From an uncultured Asticcacaulis sp. (lineage in GTDB: Bacteria > Pseudomonadota > Alphaproteobacteria > Caulobacterales > Caulobacteraceae), in contig CAKZJB010000005.1 of NCBI GenBank assembly GCA_936940865.1, forward strand, positions 1 through 64,000: a stretch of 64,000 bases of DNA, in the 5' to 3' direction. The notes under the pieces are model-generated. The model ran no database searches, had not been told where the DNA came from, and saw only the letters and a list, made by a program, of their open reading frames with translations. Positions 8,245-17,729 of this stretch are shown piece by piece. The translations under genes and the position numbers were made by a program. Position 1 is the first letter of the stretch. Every line of letters starts with the position of its first letter.

Positions 8245-8464
8245 CAACAATATAGTTTCCCAGGTGGCGGACACCTGCGATTGCTAGTTGGTTTCATCAA
8301 ATCTGATATCATTTTAACTGAGGTAATGCTTGGCCGGCGAGTCGATTCGCCGCGAATTTACAAGGATTGAAGTTGAGTTTGTCCACCGGTTCCCCTCTAA
8401 GGCGAAGCATCCATGGTAAGTTCGCGGAATTTACGATAAGCTTGGATTGGTGGGGAGGGCAGAC

Positions 8465-8758
8465 ATGGCCTCAATGAGTCCTCAGTATCGACCTGAACCC
8501 TGGTTCAAGGAAGTCCTCGAGCTAACGACCCCTCGTCACCTGATCATACGAGAGGTATCGACCGGGCGGTTCATTGTGTGCGCGCCACATGCGCAAGAGG
8601 ATGCGGAGTACGTGTTATCAACCGTGCGTAATCCTGATGAACCAAAGTTATACACAGATATTGGACGCGCGATTCAGTCCGCAAAGGCCCTCTCGGGCGT
8701 ATGCAGATTCCACGTAGAGTTGTCTTCAAGTGTGGAGGAAACCAACTCAAACTCCTGA
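8465..8758 (+). CDS. Hypothetical protein ahead of the T4SS operon
   Basis: A 97-residue protein of unrecognised family, counted from ATG at 8465; an upstream start at 8447 would add six residues. The composition is protein-like, with an alternating beta pattern (HLIIREVSTGRFIVC) and no membrane segment. It precedes the repeat-rich control region of the virB operon, so a regulatory role is possible but unsupported. Confidence 0.45.
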   Translation: MASMSPQYRPEPWFKEVLELTTPRHLIIREVSTGRFIVCAPHAQEDAEYVLSTVRNPDEPKLYTDIGRAIQSAKALSGVCRFHVELSSSVEETNSNS

Positions 8759-8766
8759 CAAAGCAA

Positions 8767-8914
8767 GGGATTTTCAATTCGTCCGTCGAAAATCCCAATT
8801 GTTGCAAACGAAAATACAAAAAACGTCCTACGAAATCGCCATTTTCGTACCTACAAATTTGTTGCGCGGCCCTCCGTCGTATGATTAACGTCTCGAAATT
8901 ATATAAATTTCGAG
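8767..8914. promoter_or_regulatory. virB control region with three inverted repeats
   Basis: Three separate inverted repeats lie directly upstream of virB1. GGGATTTTC/GAAAATCCC spans 8767-8796. ACGAAAAT/ATTTTCGT spans 8808-8848. CTCGAAATT/AATTTCGAG, with a five-base ATATA spacer, spans 8892-8914 and ends 19 bases before the virB1 start. The AT-rich setting suits promoters and operators. The last repeat could also form a leader hairpin. Confidence 0.6.
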
Positions 8915-8933
8915 TGCGTGGGCGTATCTTACG

Positions 8934-9593
8934 ATGGACTTTGCTGCCTTGGCGCAGGATTGCGCACCCCATGTCCATGTGGACACGCTGACCCGTATCG
9001 CTTCGGTTGAATCTAGTTTCAATCCCTTTGCTATTGGCGTTGTCGGCGGCCATCTGGAACGCCAGCCCAAAAATCTAGCGGAAGCTGTAGCGACCGCGCA
9101 GATGCTGGAGGCCAGCGGGTACAACTATTCACTCGGAATCGTTCAGGTTAACCGCAAGAATCTTGCGCCACATGGATTGTCCCTAGAGTCGGCGTTTGAC
9201 CCGTGCGCCAATCTTCGGGCCGGCGGAGCCATACTTGAGGACTGCTATAGAAGGGCAGGGGCCTCCTCGACGGCCCTGACCGATGCCTTCAGTTGTTATT
9301 ACACCGGCAATTTCCAGGCGGGTTACAAGCTGGGCTACGTGGCGAAGGTCCAACAGGCCTCAGGCTATTTGCCGTCGGCCGATGGCCTTGCCATTCCGGT
9401 TGTGCCGGCGACAACCGCGAAGGTAGCTGCGGACAAACATCGTGCGGTCAAGACACCCGCGACCACTTCTTTCATGCCCGGCGATCCATCGCCTCTCTTC
9501 GTCAGTTTGCCGCCTCGCAAGGACTTGGCCGCAAATGACGCGGCTTCTCCCCCATCTACACCCAAGGGGCCGGCTACGGCCTTGCTTTTCTAG
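8934..9593 (+). CDS. virB1: VirB1-like lytic transglycosylase
   Basis: A 219-residue protein with a soluble lytic transglycosylase domain over about residues 1-140. The catalytic glutamate sits in RIASVESSFNPFAIG, followed by the family motif YSLGIVQVNRKN and an AFDPCANLRAGG segment. VirB1 cuts peptidoglycan so that the secretion channel can cross the wall. No classical signal peptide is obvious at the N-terminus. The C-terminal third is proline- and alanine-rich and probably unstructured. It opens the type IV secretion operon, nine bases before virB2. Confidence 0.92.
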   Translation: MDFAALAQDCAPHVHVDTLTRIASVESSFNPFAIGVVGGHLERQPKNLAEAVATAQMLEASGYNYSLGIVQVNRKNLAPHGLSLESAFDPCANLRAGGAILEDCYRRAGASSTALTDAFSCYYTGNFQAGYKLGYVAKVQQASGYLPSADGLAIPVVPATTAKVAADKHRAVKTPATTSFMPGDPSPLFVSLPPRKDLAANDAASPPSTPKGPATALLF

Positions 9594-9601
9594 GAGGACA
9601 C

Positions 9602-9904
9602 ATGACGCCCATTACCAAAAAATGGATTTCCCGCGCGGGTGCGATGACCGGGTTCAGCCTGGTCCTGGCATCGCCGGCTTATGCGCAAATCAACCAACTG
9701 ACCAGCGGCCTCGACTGGATCAAAACCACCATTTCCGGTGTCGGTGTGGTCATCATCGTTATCGCCCTCATGTGGGTCGGCGTTAAGATGATGTTCCAGC
9801 ACGCGAAATGGAGCGAGGTGGCCCATATTTTCTTCGGCGGAATTCTCGTCGGTGGGGCTGCTGCCATTGGCGGACAACTCTACGGCGGCGGTTCGGGTAG
9901 CTAA
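9602..9904 (+). CDS. virB2: VirB2 major pilin
   Basis: A 100-residue pilin precursor. A long signal peptide ends near ASPAYAQ (about residue 28), leaving a mature protein with two hydrophobic helices (GVGVVIIVIALMWVGVKMM and IFFGGILVGGAAAIGG) joined by a basic loop, the VirB2 layout. It forms the T-pilus and probably lines the channel. Its position between virB1 and virB3 matches the Ti-plasmid order. Confidence 0.9.
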   Translation: MTPITKKWISRAGAMTGFSLVLASPAYAQINQLTSGLDWIKTTISGVGVVIIVIALMWVGVKMMFQHAKWSEVAHIFFGGILVGGAAAIGGQLYGGGSGS

Positions 9905-9910
9905 GCGTCC

Positions 9911-10228
9911 ATGTCGTTCCGCGACCCCGTTTTTAGAGGATGCACCCGGCCGCCCATGTTCCTCGGCGTGCCTATGGTGCCGTTCATCCTCCTGACGGGG
10001 TTCGCGGTTCTGGTCGCAATGCTGGCCCTGTTCGTCAATGCGCTCATTACTATCGTCGTCATTGCCTTGTACCTGCCGGTGTTCGTCTGGATGCGCATGG
10101 TGACTAAGCAGGACGATCAGCGCCTTGGCCAACTGCTGCTGCGCCTCCGTTTGCGAGCGAGGATGTCCGGTGCCCGCCGGTACTGGGGCGCCCTGACCCT
10201 CACGCCGATCAAGCTGAAGAAGAGATAA
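9911..10228 (+). CDS. virB3: VirB3 inner-membrane protein
   Basis: A 105-residue protein with two closely spaced hydrophobic segments (FILLTGFAVLVAMLALFVN and TIVVIALYLPVFVW) after the short N-terminal FRGCTRPPMFLGVP motif of VirB3. VirB3 works with VirB4 in the inner-membrane complex. It is followed one base later by virB4, suggesting coupled translation. Confidence 0.9.
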   Translation: MSFRDPVFRGCTRPPMFLGVPMVPFILLTGFAVLVAMLALFVNALITIVVIALYLPVFVWMRMVTKQDDQRLGQLLLRLRLRARMSGARRYWGALTLTPIKLKKR

Positions 10229-10229
10229 G

Positions 10230-12659
10230 ATGCGGTCCCGTTCAGACCTCAAATCCGCCGCGGCCGTACAGGTGCCGGTCAGCGACTATATCCCATTCGG
10301 CACGCATATCGCGCCGAACGTGATCAAGTTGCGACGGTCAGGCGACTATGTCGCCACGTGGCGGCTGGATGGGATAGCCTTCGAGACTCAGGACCCAGCC
10401 GATGTTTCCGCTAGCAAAGAGGCCTTGGTCAATCTACTGCGCGGCCTGAACGGCGGCAAATTGGCCCTTTGGTCGCACAAGCTGCGACGACAGGTTCATG
10501 AGCGCCTGGACGCGGAATACGAGAATGCGTTCGCCCAGCGGCTAGCCGACGACTATGCTGGCACATTCGACCAGCACCGGCAAATGCGGACAGAACTTTA
10601 TCTGACCGTGGTGTATCGGCCAAATGTCGGCGCCATTCCCAATATTTTCGGGAACCTATTCGGTGGCAATCGTCGCACCCTGGACGATATCCGTGCGCGG
10701 GATCGGGAAGCGCTAGATGATCTAGCTGACGTTGCCAAGATGGTTGAAAAGGCGCTCGATGCCTATAGCCCGCAACGCCTGACTACCTTTGAACGCGGCC
10801 CAGTGGTCTATTCGGGGATGCTGAGCTTTTTCGGCTACCTGGTTAATGGCGTGTGGGAAGACATACCCCTGCGCCGCGCCAGCATAGATCAGTATTTGCC
10901 GACGAGCCGCCTGCACTTCGGCGACAATAACGGCCGGGTTCAGATCGTCCATCCATCGGGCCAACGCTTCGCCGGGTTGCTCGATATCGCAGATTACCCG
11001 AAGTGGACTGAAAGCGGCATTGGCAACGCCGTTCTGTATGCCGATTACGAGTATATCGAGACGCAGTCGTTCTCGATCCTGAACCGTCGTGATGCGCAAT
11101 CTGCCCTTGAGCGCCAAAGGGGGCAAATGCACGCGGCCGAGGATGCCTCAGAATCGGAAATTGCCGAAATTACCGAGGCCCTGGACGACCTGGTGGCCGG
11201 TCAGATCGAAGTCGGCGAATATCACTATTCGCTTGCCATTCTGAGTGAAGATCAACAGAGCCTCGGCAAGGCTATGTCGGACGCGCGGGCCGCCATGCAG
11301 GATCAGGCCGGATTTAAGATGTCGATCATCGACGTCGTGCCAGAGGCGGCATGGTTTGCCCAGCTTCCAGGGAACTGGAATCTGAGGCCTCGCGCTGCCA
11401 TGCTGACCAGCCGGAATTTCGCCGGCCTGTCGCCCTTCCACAACTTTGCCACCGGCAAGCGTACTGGCAACCCGTGGGGCGAGGCCGTCGCTTTGTTCCA
11501 AACGCCTTCCGGCCAGCCATTCTATTTCAACTTTCACGTCTCGCCGGCAGGGCGGAACGTCGAAGGCGAGGCCCTGGCTGGTAACACCTTTATTTGCGGG
11601 ACGACCGGCAGCGGTAAGACCGTTCTGCAAACCGCGCTTCTGTCCTTCTCGATGAAGTTCCGCAACCTTCGGGCCGTGTGCTTCGACAAAGATCGCGGCA
11701 TGGAAATCGGCTTGAGAGCCTTAGGCGGCGAATACCGCGCCTTGGAACGGGGCGAGCCGACCGGCTTCAATCCCTTCCAGATGGAGGCGACAGAAGAGAA
11801 CATTCAGTTCTGCGAACGCCTCGTTCGCCTTCTGGCCGGCGGCGAGCTGAGCGCGCGGCAGGAAAACGAAATCTCCCAAGCGGTGCGTACCGTCATGGGC
11901 GACCATGTGCGCAGGGAAGTGCGTTGCTTGTCGCTGATCTCTCAGAACCTCGCCGTCAGCGGCGAGGAGTCGCTTCAGGACCGGCTTCGCAAATGGCTGC
12001 GCGGCAACACCTTGGGCTGGGTTTTCGACAATGATGCCGATACCCTGAACTTTGGTGCCAGCCGCATATTCGGGTTCGACTACACGGAATTTCTCGACGA
12101 CCCGGAAATCCGGACGCCGGTCATGGCTTACCTGCTGCACGCCACCGAAGCCCTGATCGACGGCCAGCCGTTTATCTACATAATGGAAGAATTCTGGAAA
12201 CCGCTCACGGATGAGCATTTTTCGGATTTCGCCCTGGATAAACAGAAGACGATCCGGAAACAAAACGGGCTGGGCGTCTTCGTGACGCAAAGCCCGTCCG
12301 ACGTGCTCGGCCACCGGATTGGCAAGACGATGGTCGAGCAAAGCGTCACCCAGATCTATTTGCCTAACCCGCGCGCGGACAGGGACGATTATGTCGATGG
12401 CTTCAAATTGACCGAGGCCGAATACGAGGTAATCCGTCACTTAGGCGAAACGTCTCGCACCTTCCTGGTCAAACAAGGCTCGAAAGCCGCTATCTGCTGT
12501 TTCGACCTAAGCGGCATGACCGACTTGCTGAAGGTCATTTCGGGCACGACGGAGAACGTCGCCCGCCTCGATCAGATTCGCGCCGTCCATGGCGACGATC
12601 CCGCCGCCTGGCTCCCAATCTTCCTGTCCCCTGATGAACGCCCGAGGAAACGCGCATGA
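10230..12659 (+). CDS. virB4: VirB4 ATPase
   Basis: An 809-residue VirB4/CagE-type ATPase, the largest motor of the secretion channel, needed for pilus assembly and substrate transfer. Walker A is GTTGSGKTVLQT near residue 455 and Walker B is the hydrophobic run ending IYIMEEFWKP near residue 650. The N-terminal half matches the VirB4 domain that contacts VirB3 and the membrane. Length is typical. The stop overlaps the next start in ATGA. Confidence 0.95.
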   Translation: MRSRSDLKSAAAVQVPVSDYIPFGTHIAPNVIKLRRSGDYVATWRLDGIAFETQDPADVSASKEALVNLLRGLNGGKLALWSHKLRRQVHERLDAEYENAFAQRLADDYAGTFDQHRQMRTELYLTVVYRPNVGAIPNIFGNLFGGNRRTLDDIRARDREALDDLADVAKMVEKALDAYSPQRLTTFERGPVVYSGMLSFFGYLVNGVWEDIPLRRASIDQYLPTSRLHFGDNNGRVQIVHPSGQRFAGLLDIADYPKWTESGIGNAVLYADYEYIETQSFSILNRRDAQSALERQRGQMHAAEDASESEIAEITEALDDLVAGQIEVGEYHYSLAILSEDQQSLGKAMSDARAAMQDQAGFKMSIIDVVPEAAWFAQLPGNWNLRPRAAMLTSRNFAGLSPFHNFATGKRTGNPWGEAVALFQTPSGQPFYFNFHVSPAGRNVEGEALAGNTFICGTTGSGKTVLQTALLSFSMKFRNLRAVCFDKDRGMEIGLRALGGEYRALERGEPTGFNPFQMEATEENIQFCERLVRLLAGGELSARQENEISQAVRTVMGDHVRREVRCLSLISQNLAVSGEESLQDRLRKWLRGNTLGWVFDNDADTLNFGASRIFGFDYTEFLDDPEIRTPVMAYLLHATEALIDGQPFIYIMEEFWKPLTDEHFSDFALDKQKTIRKQNGLGVFVTQSPSDVLGHRIGKTMVEQSVTQIYLPNPRADRDDYVDGFKLTEAEYEVIRHLGETSRTFLVKQGSKAAICCFDLSGMTDLLKVISGTTENVARLDQIRAVHGDDPAAWLPIFLSPDERPRKRA

Positions 12660-13018
12660 GAATGCTTAAATCCGCAACGCTTCCGATCGTCGGTGCCGCA
12701 GTAGTGGTGGGCCTTGCAATGTCGGATGGAACAGTGGCCGGTCCGCATAAACGCACCTTGCCGATTACCCAAGGCAAGGATGTCCTGGCGAATGATCCGG
12801 ACCTCTTTTTAGGAATCACGACCGACGCCGACTTGGGTCACCAAACCCGAGATCAAAATCTGGCCATGGCGCAGATTTACGGGAAGATCTACTGGGAAGC
12901 CTGGAATTGCAAGGACAAGCCCTGCGACGACGCGCAGAAAGCCAAGATCAGGTCCGTCGCCAAGCTCGTGCCCCGGACCAAGGAAAATTGGGGCCTTCTC
13001 TATAAGCCCGCCAGCTGA
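12656..13018 (+). CDS. Exported small protein inside the virB operon
   Basis: A 120-residue protein with a probable signal peptide (IVGAAVVVGLAMSDGTVAG). The mature part is charged and has two cysteines six residues apart (CKDKPC), likely a periplasmic disulfide. It sits between virB4 and virB6 and overlaps virB4 by four bases, so it is part of the operon. I cannot match it to VirB5 or VirB7: VirB5 is found two genes later and no lipobox is present. It may be a lineage-specific channel or exclusion component. Confidence 0.7.
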   Translation: MRMLKSATLPIVGAAVVVGLAMSDGTVAGPHKRTLPITQGKDVLANDPDLFLGITTDADLGHQTRDQNLAMAQIYGKIYWEAWNCKDKPCDDAQKAKIRSVAKLVPRTKENWGLLYKPAS

Positions 13019-13029
13019 TCGTTTTCCAA

Positions 13030-14028
13030 ATGGATCTGAATTTCCTGGAAAACTTCGAGCAAGGGATGGACGCGCAACTCGGACATTATCTGTCCGGAAC
13101 GGTGGCCAGCCTTTGCGCCATCATCGCGCCCATCGTCGCGGCCGCGATAGTCGTGTACGTCATTCTCATCGGTTATGCCGTAATGCGCGGTGAAGCCCAG
13201 GACAGCTTGCACTCGTCAATGTGGAAGGTTGTCAAATGGTCCCTGGTGGCGGCGTTTGCGCTGTCGGCGGGTGGCTTCAACACTTATGTCGCAGGTGGCT
13301 TGACGGGTATTGAGCAAGCCCTTTTCCAAGCGACGACAGGGGCCAATAGTGGCGGCCAACTCCTTGATCAGACCCTGAGCGCCTATTTCGATCTGTTCAC
13401 GAAACTCAGCCAAAATATATCAACCGGACCCGTAGGCATGTTCCCTAACGTCCCGGTTCTGCTGGCAATTCTGTTTTTGGCTGCATCGGCCATCGTCTTC
13501 TTTGGTTTCGCGGTCTGCGTGTTCATGCTTGGAAAGGTCGCCGGCGTCTTGGTCATAGCGCTTGGGCCGGCTTTCATAGTCACCTTAATTTTTCCACCGA
13601 TCCAGCGCTTTGCCGACGCCTGGCTGTCAGCGGCCTTGAACACCGTCCTCATCAAGGTCCTGGCCGGAATGGTGCTCGCAATCAGTACCTTGTTTCTCAA
13701 GAAGTTGACGCAGCAGGTCACTGGCAATTTCGACACCACGAGCATTTTGGTGAACATGCTGGAAATTCTGATCCTGTCGGTCGCCTTCGGCTTTATCCTT
13801 GGCTACATCCCCATGCTGTCGGCGTCCTTGGTGGGTGGCTCTCCCATGCCGCACATAACCATGCCGCGCCTCCGGTTACCGCAAAGAAATTCTGGCTCGG
13901 CAAAGGAATCCTCCGGCGGGTCCATTCAAAATAATAGTGGAGGCGGCGGCGCTCCCAGCCGCAACCAACCCGGACCAGCGCCCATTCAAGCCTACCGCCG
14001 CAACGTAATCGCCAACCTGCCCAAATAG
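13030..14028 (+). CDS. virB6: VirB6 polytopic channel protein
   Basis: A 332-residue membrane protein with about six hydrophobic segments, including IVAAAIVVYVILIGYAVMRG, SAIVFFGFAVCVFMLGKVAG and ILILSVAFGFILGYIPML. This matches the TrbL/VirB6 family that forms the inner-membrane passage for DNA. The C-terminal 60 residues are glycine-, serine- and proline-rich and probably cytoplasmic. The gene precedes virB5, a reversal of the Ti-plasmid order seen in some other plasmids. Confidence 0.9.
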   Translation: MDLNFLENFEQGMDAQLGHYLSGTVASLCAIIAPIVAAAIVVYVILIGYAVMRGEAQDSLHSSMWKVVKWSLVAAFALSAGGFNTYVAGGLTGIEQALFQATTGANSGGQLLDQTLSAYFDLFTKLSQNISTGPVGMFPNVPVLLAILFLAASAIVFFGFAVCVFMLGKVAGVLVIALGPAFIVTLIFPPIQRFADAWLSAALNTVLIKVLAGMVLAISTLFLKKLTQQVTGNFDTTSILVNMLEILILSVAFGFILGYIPMLSASLVGGSPMPHITMPRLRLPQRNSGSAKESSGGSIQNNSGGGGAPSRNQPGPAPIQAYRRNVIANLPK

Positions 14029-14036
14029 GTGACCCC

Positions 14037-14843
14037 ATGACACTATCGTTTAATCTGTCGGCACATCCGGCCAAGAAACTCGCGGCCATTGGCGGCGTGG
14101 TTCTGCTCTCCACGACCGCCACGTCAGCCTTCGCCATCGGCGGTCTCGGGGACGTGGTGTTCGACCCGTCAAACTACGCACAGGCGATCAAGCAGGTGCA
14201 GGCTTGGGAACAGCAATATTCACAGATGACCCAGTCGCTGCAAAAAGCGGAATCGACCCTCCAACAGGTCAAGAGCCAATATGCGTCCTTGACCGGCGTT
14301 CGGGGTTTCGGTGACTTGTTGAATAACCCGGCGCTGAAAAGCATCGTCCCGTCAGACTTGTCGTCGACCTTGAGCAGTCTCAATTCAACGGGCGTGCTTT
14401 CCGGTAAGGCTCTGCAAATCCGCAACGCAACGTCCGTCTATAACTGCGACGATATTACCGACGCGGCCGCTAAAAAGTCCTGCCAGGTCCTGCTTGGTCA
14501 GAACGCACAGGCCCAGGCCATTCAACAGGATACGATGGCGCTGCTCAACGAGCGGACGACACAGATCGAAGCGCTGCGCGCCCAGATCAGCAATACCCAG
14601 GACCCGAAGGCAATCGCCGAATTGCAGGCGAGACTTGAGGCGGAGCAGGCTCAAGTGACCAATGACCAGAATAAAATAGCGCTGGCCAACGCCATGATAG
14701 TCGCCAACCAGCAGGCCGCCGCGCAGGCGGAAGGCGAGCGCGTCAACGCGCTGATGGCGACCAATAAGCCGGACACCCTCGCCAATTTCGATTTCACCAG
14801 TGTCGGTTACGCATCGACCGGAACGGCCGCGGCGGACCAATGA
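14037..14843 (+). CDS. virB5: VirB5 minor pilin
   Basis: A 268-residue exported protein. A signal peptide of roughly 32 residues ends near TSAFAIGG. It is followed by FDPSNYAQAIKQVQAWEQQY, the start of the VirB5/TrbJ family, and long helical, glutamine-rich segments likely to form coiled coil. VirB5 sits at the pilus tip and helps in recipient contact. The stop overlaps virB8 in ATGA. Confidence 0.88.
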   Translation: MTLSFNLSAHPAKKLAAIGGVVLLSTTATSAFAIGGLGDVVFDPSNYAQAIKQVQAWEQQYSQMTQSLQKAESTLQQVKSQYASLTGVRGFGDLLNNPALKSIVPSDLSSTLSSLNSTGVLSGKALQIRNATSVYNCDDITDAAAKKSCQVLLGQNAQAQAIQQDTMALLNERTTQIEALRAQISNTQDPKAIAELQARLEAEQAQVTNDQNKIALANAMIVANQQAAAQAEGERVNALMATNKPDTLANFDFTSVGYASTGTAAADQ

Positions 14844-15577
14844 GCCTGAAAACAGTAAGTAGTAAGGACGCGCCCCGGTTTTTTGCGGAGGCCCAGGATT
14901 GGGAAGCCGACCGCATGGCGCGTATTGAGCGGAGCGAAAAGCGCGCCTGGCTGATGGTCTTCGTCATGTGTCTGGTCACGGCGATCCTTGTCGTTGCCCT
15001 GGTCACGCTTCTGCCGCTCAAGAAGGTGGTGCCCTTCGTTTATGCCGTCGATCGTCAGACCGGTGAGCTAACCTTGATGGACGCGGCGGGGCAGAGGCAG
15101 ATCGCCGCCAATCAAGACTTGCTCGATAAGCACTGGGCTGAAAGATACGTCGTGGCCCACGAAAGCTACGACTGGAAACTGCTTCAGACGGATTTTGACG
15201 ACACCGTAGCCTTCTCGTCTCCGCGCGTCGGTCAGGCTTTTGCGGCGCGATTCCAAGGCGTCCAGGCGGTCAACAAAGTCTGGGGGCCGAACACGGAACG
15301 TCGCGTGACCGTCACGTCGATCCAGTTGGCGCCCGACAGCGTGAGCAAAAAGGCGGTCGTGCGGTACACGATCCAGCAACGCGACGTTCAGAGCGGAACT
15401 TTTCAGCCCCTTGAGCACTACATCGCCACCATAGCGTATGAATATCATCCGGACCGGACAGGCAAAGAACAGGATTTGATCCGCAATCCGCTCGGATATA
15501 CCGTCACGGCTTTCCGCGCCGATCCTGAGATTGGCGGCGTCGCAGGGATTGCCCCTGGTTCGGAGGGCAATCAGTGA
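14840..15577 (+). CDS. virB8: VirB8 assembly factor
   Basis: A 245-residue bitopic protein: a short cytoplasmic N-terminus, one transmembrane helix (LMVFVMCLVTAILVVALVTL) near residues 37-56, then a periplasmic NTF2-like domain starting VVPFVYAVDRQTGE. The motif ERYVVAHESYDWKLLQ is typical. VirB8 nucleates core-complex assembly. It overlaps virB5 and virB9 by four bases each. Confidence 0.93.
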   Translation: MSLKTVSSKDAPRFFAEAQDWEADRMARIERSEKRAWLMVFVMCLVTAILVVALVTLLPLKKVVPFVYAVDRQTGELTLMDAAGQRQIAANQDLLDKHWAERYVVAHESYDWKLLQTDFDDTVAFSSPRVGQAFAARFQGVQAVNKVWGPNTERRVTVTSIQLAPDSVSKKAVVRYTIQQRDVQSGTFQPLEHYIATIAYEYHPDRTGKEQDLIRNPLGYTVTAFRADPEIGGVAGIAPGSEGNQ

Positions 15578-16371
15578 TCATGCTACTCTTAACGGCTGCA
15601 TTGGCTTCCGCGCCGTCAGTCGATATGCCGGCCGATCCCCGCATCCGGACGGTCGAATATACAGCCGATGGCGTAATCTCCGTGCCGGTCTCAAAGGGCG
15701 TCGTCACGCGGATCGTCCTTGAGCGCGGCGAAAAGATCATAGCGGCCGCAACCGGCGAGCCGTCGAAATGCGATAACGACGCTCATCAATGGTGTGTGGT
15801 CGCAGATGCTGACGCGAACGAAGTTTGGGTAAAACCCAAGGCGGGCGCGACACACAATAATCTGGAGCTGAAGACCGACCGGCGCGACTATTCGATTGAT
15901 CTGAACGTCGGGCTGGTTCGGACGTATCGCGTCGTCATTCAGTATCCGGTCGCCGCGTCTGTCGCTGGATCGCAGGGGCCTAGCGACCAGCAAATCCTTG
16001 CTGACCGGATGAAGGACAAGGCGCCTCAGCCCAGTAATCTCAACTATACGCTGGAGAGCAATGGGCGCGGCGCCGATATCAAGCCGACGGCCGTCTTCGA
16101 CGATGGCGCCTTCACTTATTTCCGTTTCCCCGGCAACACAGAACTGCCGACGATTTTCGTCCTCGGATCGGATGGCAAGGAAGCCCGGGCCAATTACAAC
16201 ATGCAGGGCGATTACATGGTGGTGCAGAAGCTGGCGCGCAAATTCGTGCTTCGCCTAGGCAATTCGGTCGTGTCCGTCTGGAATGAGAGCTTCGATCCCA
16301 AGGGTAAAGCCCCGATCGATGGCACTCGGGTGGCCGGTGTTAGCCGCGATATTGCGGGAGGCGTTCAATGA
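15574..16371 (+). CDS. virB9: VirB9 outer-membrane core protein
   Basis: A 265-residue protein with a short hydrophobic N-terminus (MLLLTAALASAPSVD) serving as signal peptide, and the N- and C-terminal VirB9/CagX domains. PRIRTVEYTADGVISVPV opens the first and the segment ending FTYFRFPGNTELPTIF lies in the second. With VirB10 and a VirB7-type lipoprotein it builds the outer ring. The start is GTG at 15574; ATG at 15580 is nearly as good. Overlaps virB8 and virB10. Confidence 0.92.
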   Translation: MIMLLLTAALASAPSVDMPADPRIRTVEYTADGVISVPVSKGVVTRIVLERGEKIIAAATGEPSKCDNDAHQWCVVADADANEVWVKPKAGATHNNLELKTDRRDYSIDLNVGLVRTYRVVIQYPVAASVAGSQGPSDQQILADRMKDKAPQPSNLNYTLESNGRGADIKPTAVFDDGAFTYFRFPGNTELPTIFVLGSDGKEARANYNMQGDYMVVQKLARKFVLRLGNSVVSVWNESFDPKGKAPIDGTRVAGVSRDIAGGVQ

Positions 16372-17729
16372 CCGTGGATGTCAACACCCCTCCGCCTGAA
16401 CGCAACACCGTCGCACCGAACACTCCGCCTGAGGATATTGTTAGCGTCAACGCTCACGGTCGCCGCAAAAATAGCCAGACGGGCGCCTTCGTCATGATTG
16501 GTTCGATTGTTCTCGTCGTTCTGGTCGGCGGGTGGTTGTCGCTGAGCGTGCTGAAACAAAAAATGAGCGGCCCGAAGGCCAAACCGACCACGGAAGCCTC
16601 CACAAAGGTGTCGATGAATTTCGACACCGACGCGGCGTCATCGTCATCGTCGCCCCCCCCTTTGCCCGGCACATCACAGGCTGGCAGCACTGCCGGCACT
16701 GTCGGCCAGGCGCTTTGCCCCGATGGCTCCCAAGGCAACGAACTGCGCGGCACGGATGGAATTATCGTCCGTAACGCTTCCGGCCAGTCGTTGAAGGTCT
16801 GCCCGAATGGTCAAGTCGTCGGTTACAATCCAGCGGCCACGGCAAAAGCCCAGCCGATCCCGGTCGTCAATTCCGGCCGCGCGCCGACCAGTGGCTACGC
16901 CCAGCGTGTTAGCGGACCTGGTCAACGCACCGATGGCTGGATGATGCTGAACGACGGTCACTATGGAGATGCACAGTCGGCCGTGAATTTGGCCAACCCA
17001 CAAGCCATGCTTCAGCAGGCCGCCCAACAGGCAAGCGCCGCCGCCACTGGGCCGAAAGGGGAGGGGCTTCTGACGACGCCCAAGGCCGATAGCCTTGAAG
17101 CTGAGCTTATGCCGTCTCGCACGCCGCTGGTTCAGGCGGCTCGGATCGGCAACCTGTCCATGCTGGTGCCGAAAGGCAAGACGATTGAATGCGGCATGTC
17201 CATGCGCATAGTCTCATCGTTGGCCGGTCAGGCGAGCTGCGTTGTGACGCAGGATGTCTATTCGGCGGACGGCAAGGTCGTGCTGCTTGAGCGCGGATCG
17301 GAGGCCGTAGGCGAATATCGCTCCGGTGTATCCATCGGGCAAAAGCGATTGTTCGTCCTATGGACCCGGATCATGACGCCATCGGGCATCGTCATCAACC
17401 TCGACTCGCCTGGCGCTGACGAGTTGGGTTCGACCGGGTTGACGGGAAAAGTGGACAATCACTGGTGGGAGCGGATCGGCTCTGCCTTCCTGCTGTCGAC
17501 GATCCAGGACGGCATTCAATACGAAATTGCCGAACAGCAGGCCAAAGCTGGCGGCTCGACCGTTGTCCTCTCCAACACGGCCCAAGCCGGGGATTCGATG
17601 GCCAATTCCGTCTTGCAGTCATCCATCAACATCCCGCCGACGATTTATAAAAACCAAGGCGACAGGGCCGTCATCTATGTCGCCCGCGATCTCGACTTCT
17701 CAAATGTCTACAAACTCCGCGCCAAATAA
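16368..17729 (+). CDS. virB10: VirB10 scaffold protein
   Basis: A 453-residue TrbI/VirB10 protein. One transmembrane helix (FVMIGSIVLVVLVGGWLSL) near residues 43-61 follows a short cytoplasmic region. A proline- and serine-rich stretch leads to the C-terminal beta-barrel domain (LVQAARIGNLSMLVPKGKTI, then SCVVTQDVYSADGKVVLLER). VirB10 spans both membranes and senses ATP use by VirB11 and VirD4. The gene overlaps virB11 by 26 bases. Confidence 0.94.
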   Translation: MTVDVNTPPPERNTVAPNTPPEDIVSVNAHGRRKNSQTGAFVMIGSIVLVVLVGGWLSLSVLKQKMSGPKAKPTTEASTKVSMNFDTDAASSSSSPPPLPGTSQAGSTAGTVGQALCPDGSQGNELRGTDGIIVRNASGQSLKVCPNGQVVGYNPAATAKAQPIPVVNSGRAPTSGYAQRVSGPGQRTDGWMMLNDGHYGDAQSAVNLANPQAMLQQAAQQASAAATGPKGEGLLTTPKADSLEAELMPSRTPLVQAARIGNLSMLVPKGKTIECGMSMRIVSSLAGQASCVVTQDVYSADGKVVLLERGSEAVGEYRSGVSIGQKRLFVLWTRIMTPSGIVINLDSPGADELGSTGLTGKVDNHWWERIGSAFLLSTIQDGIQYEIAEQQAKAGGSTVVLSNTAQAGDSMANSVLQSSINIPPTIYKNQGDRAVIYVARDLDFSNVYKLRAK

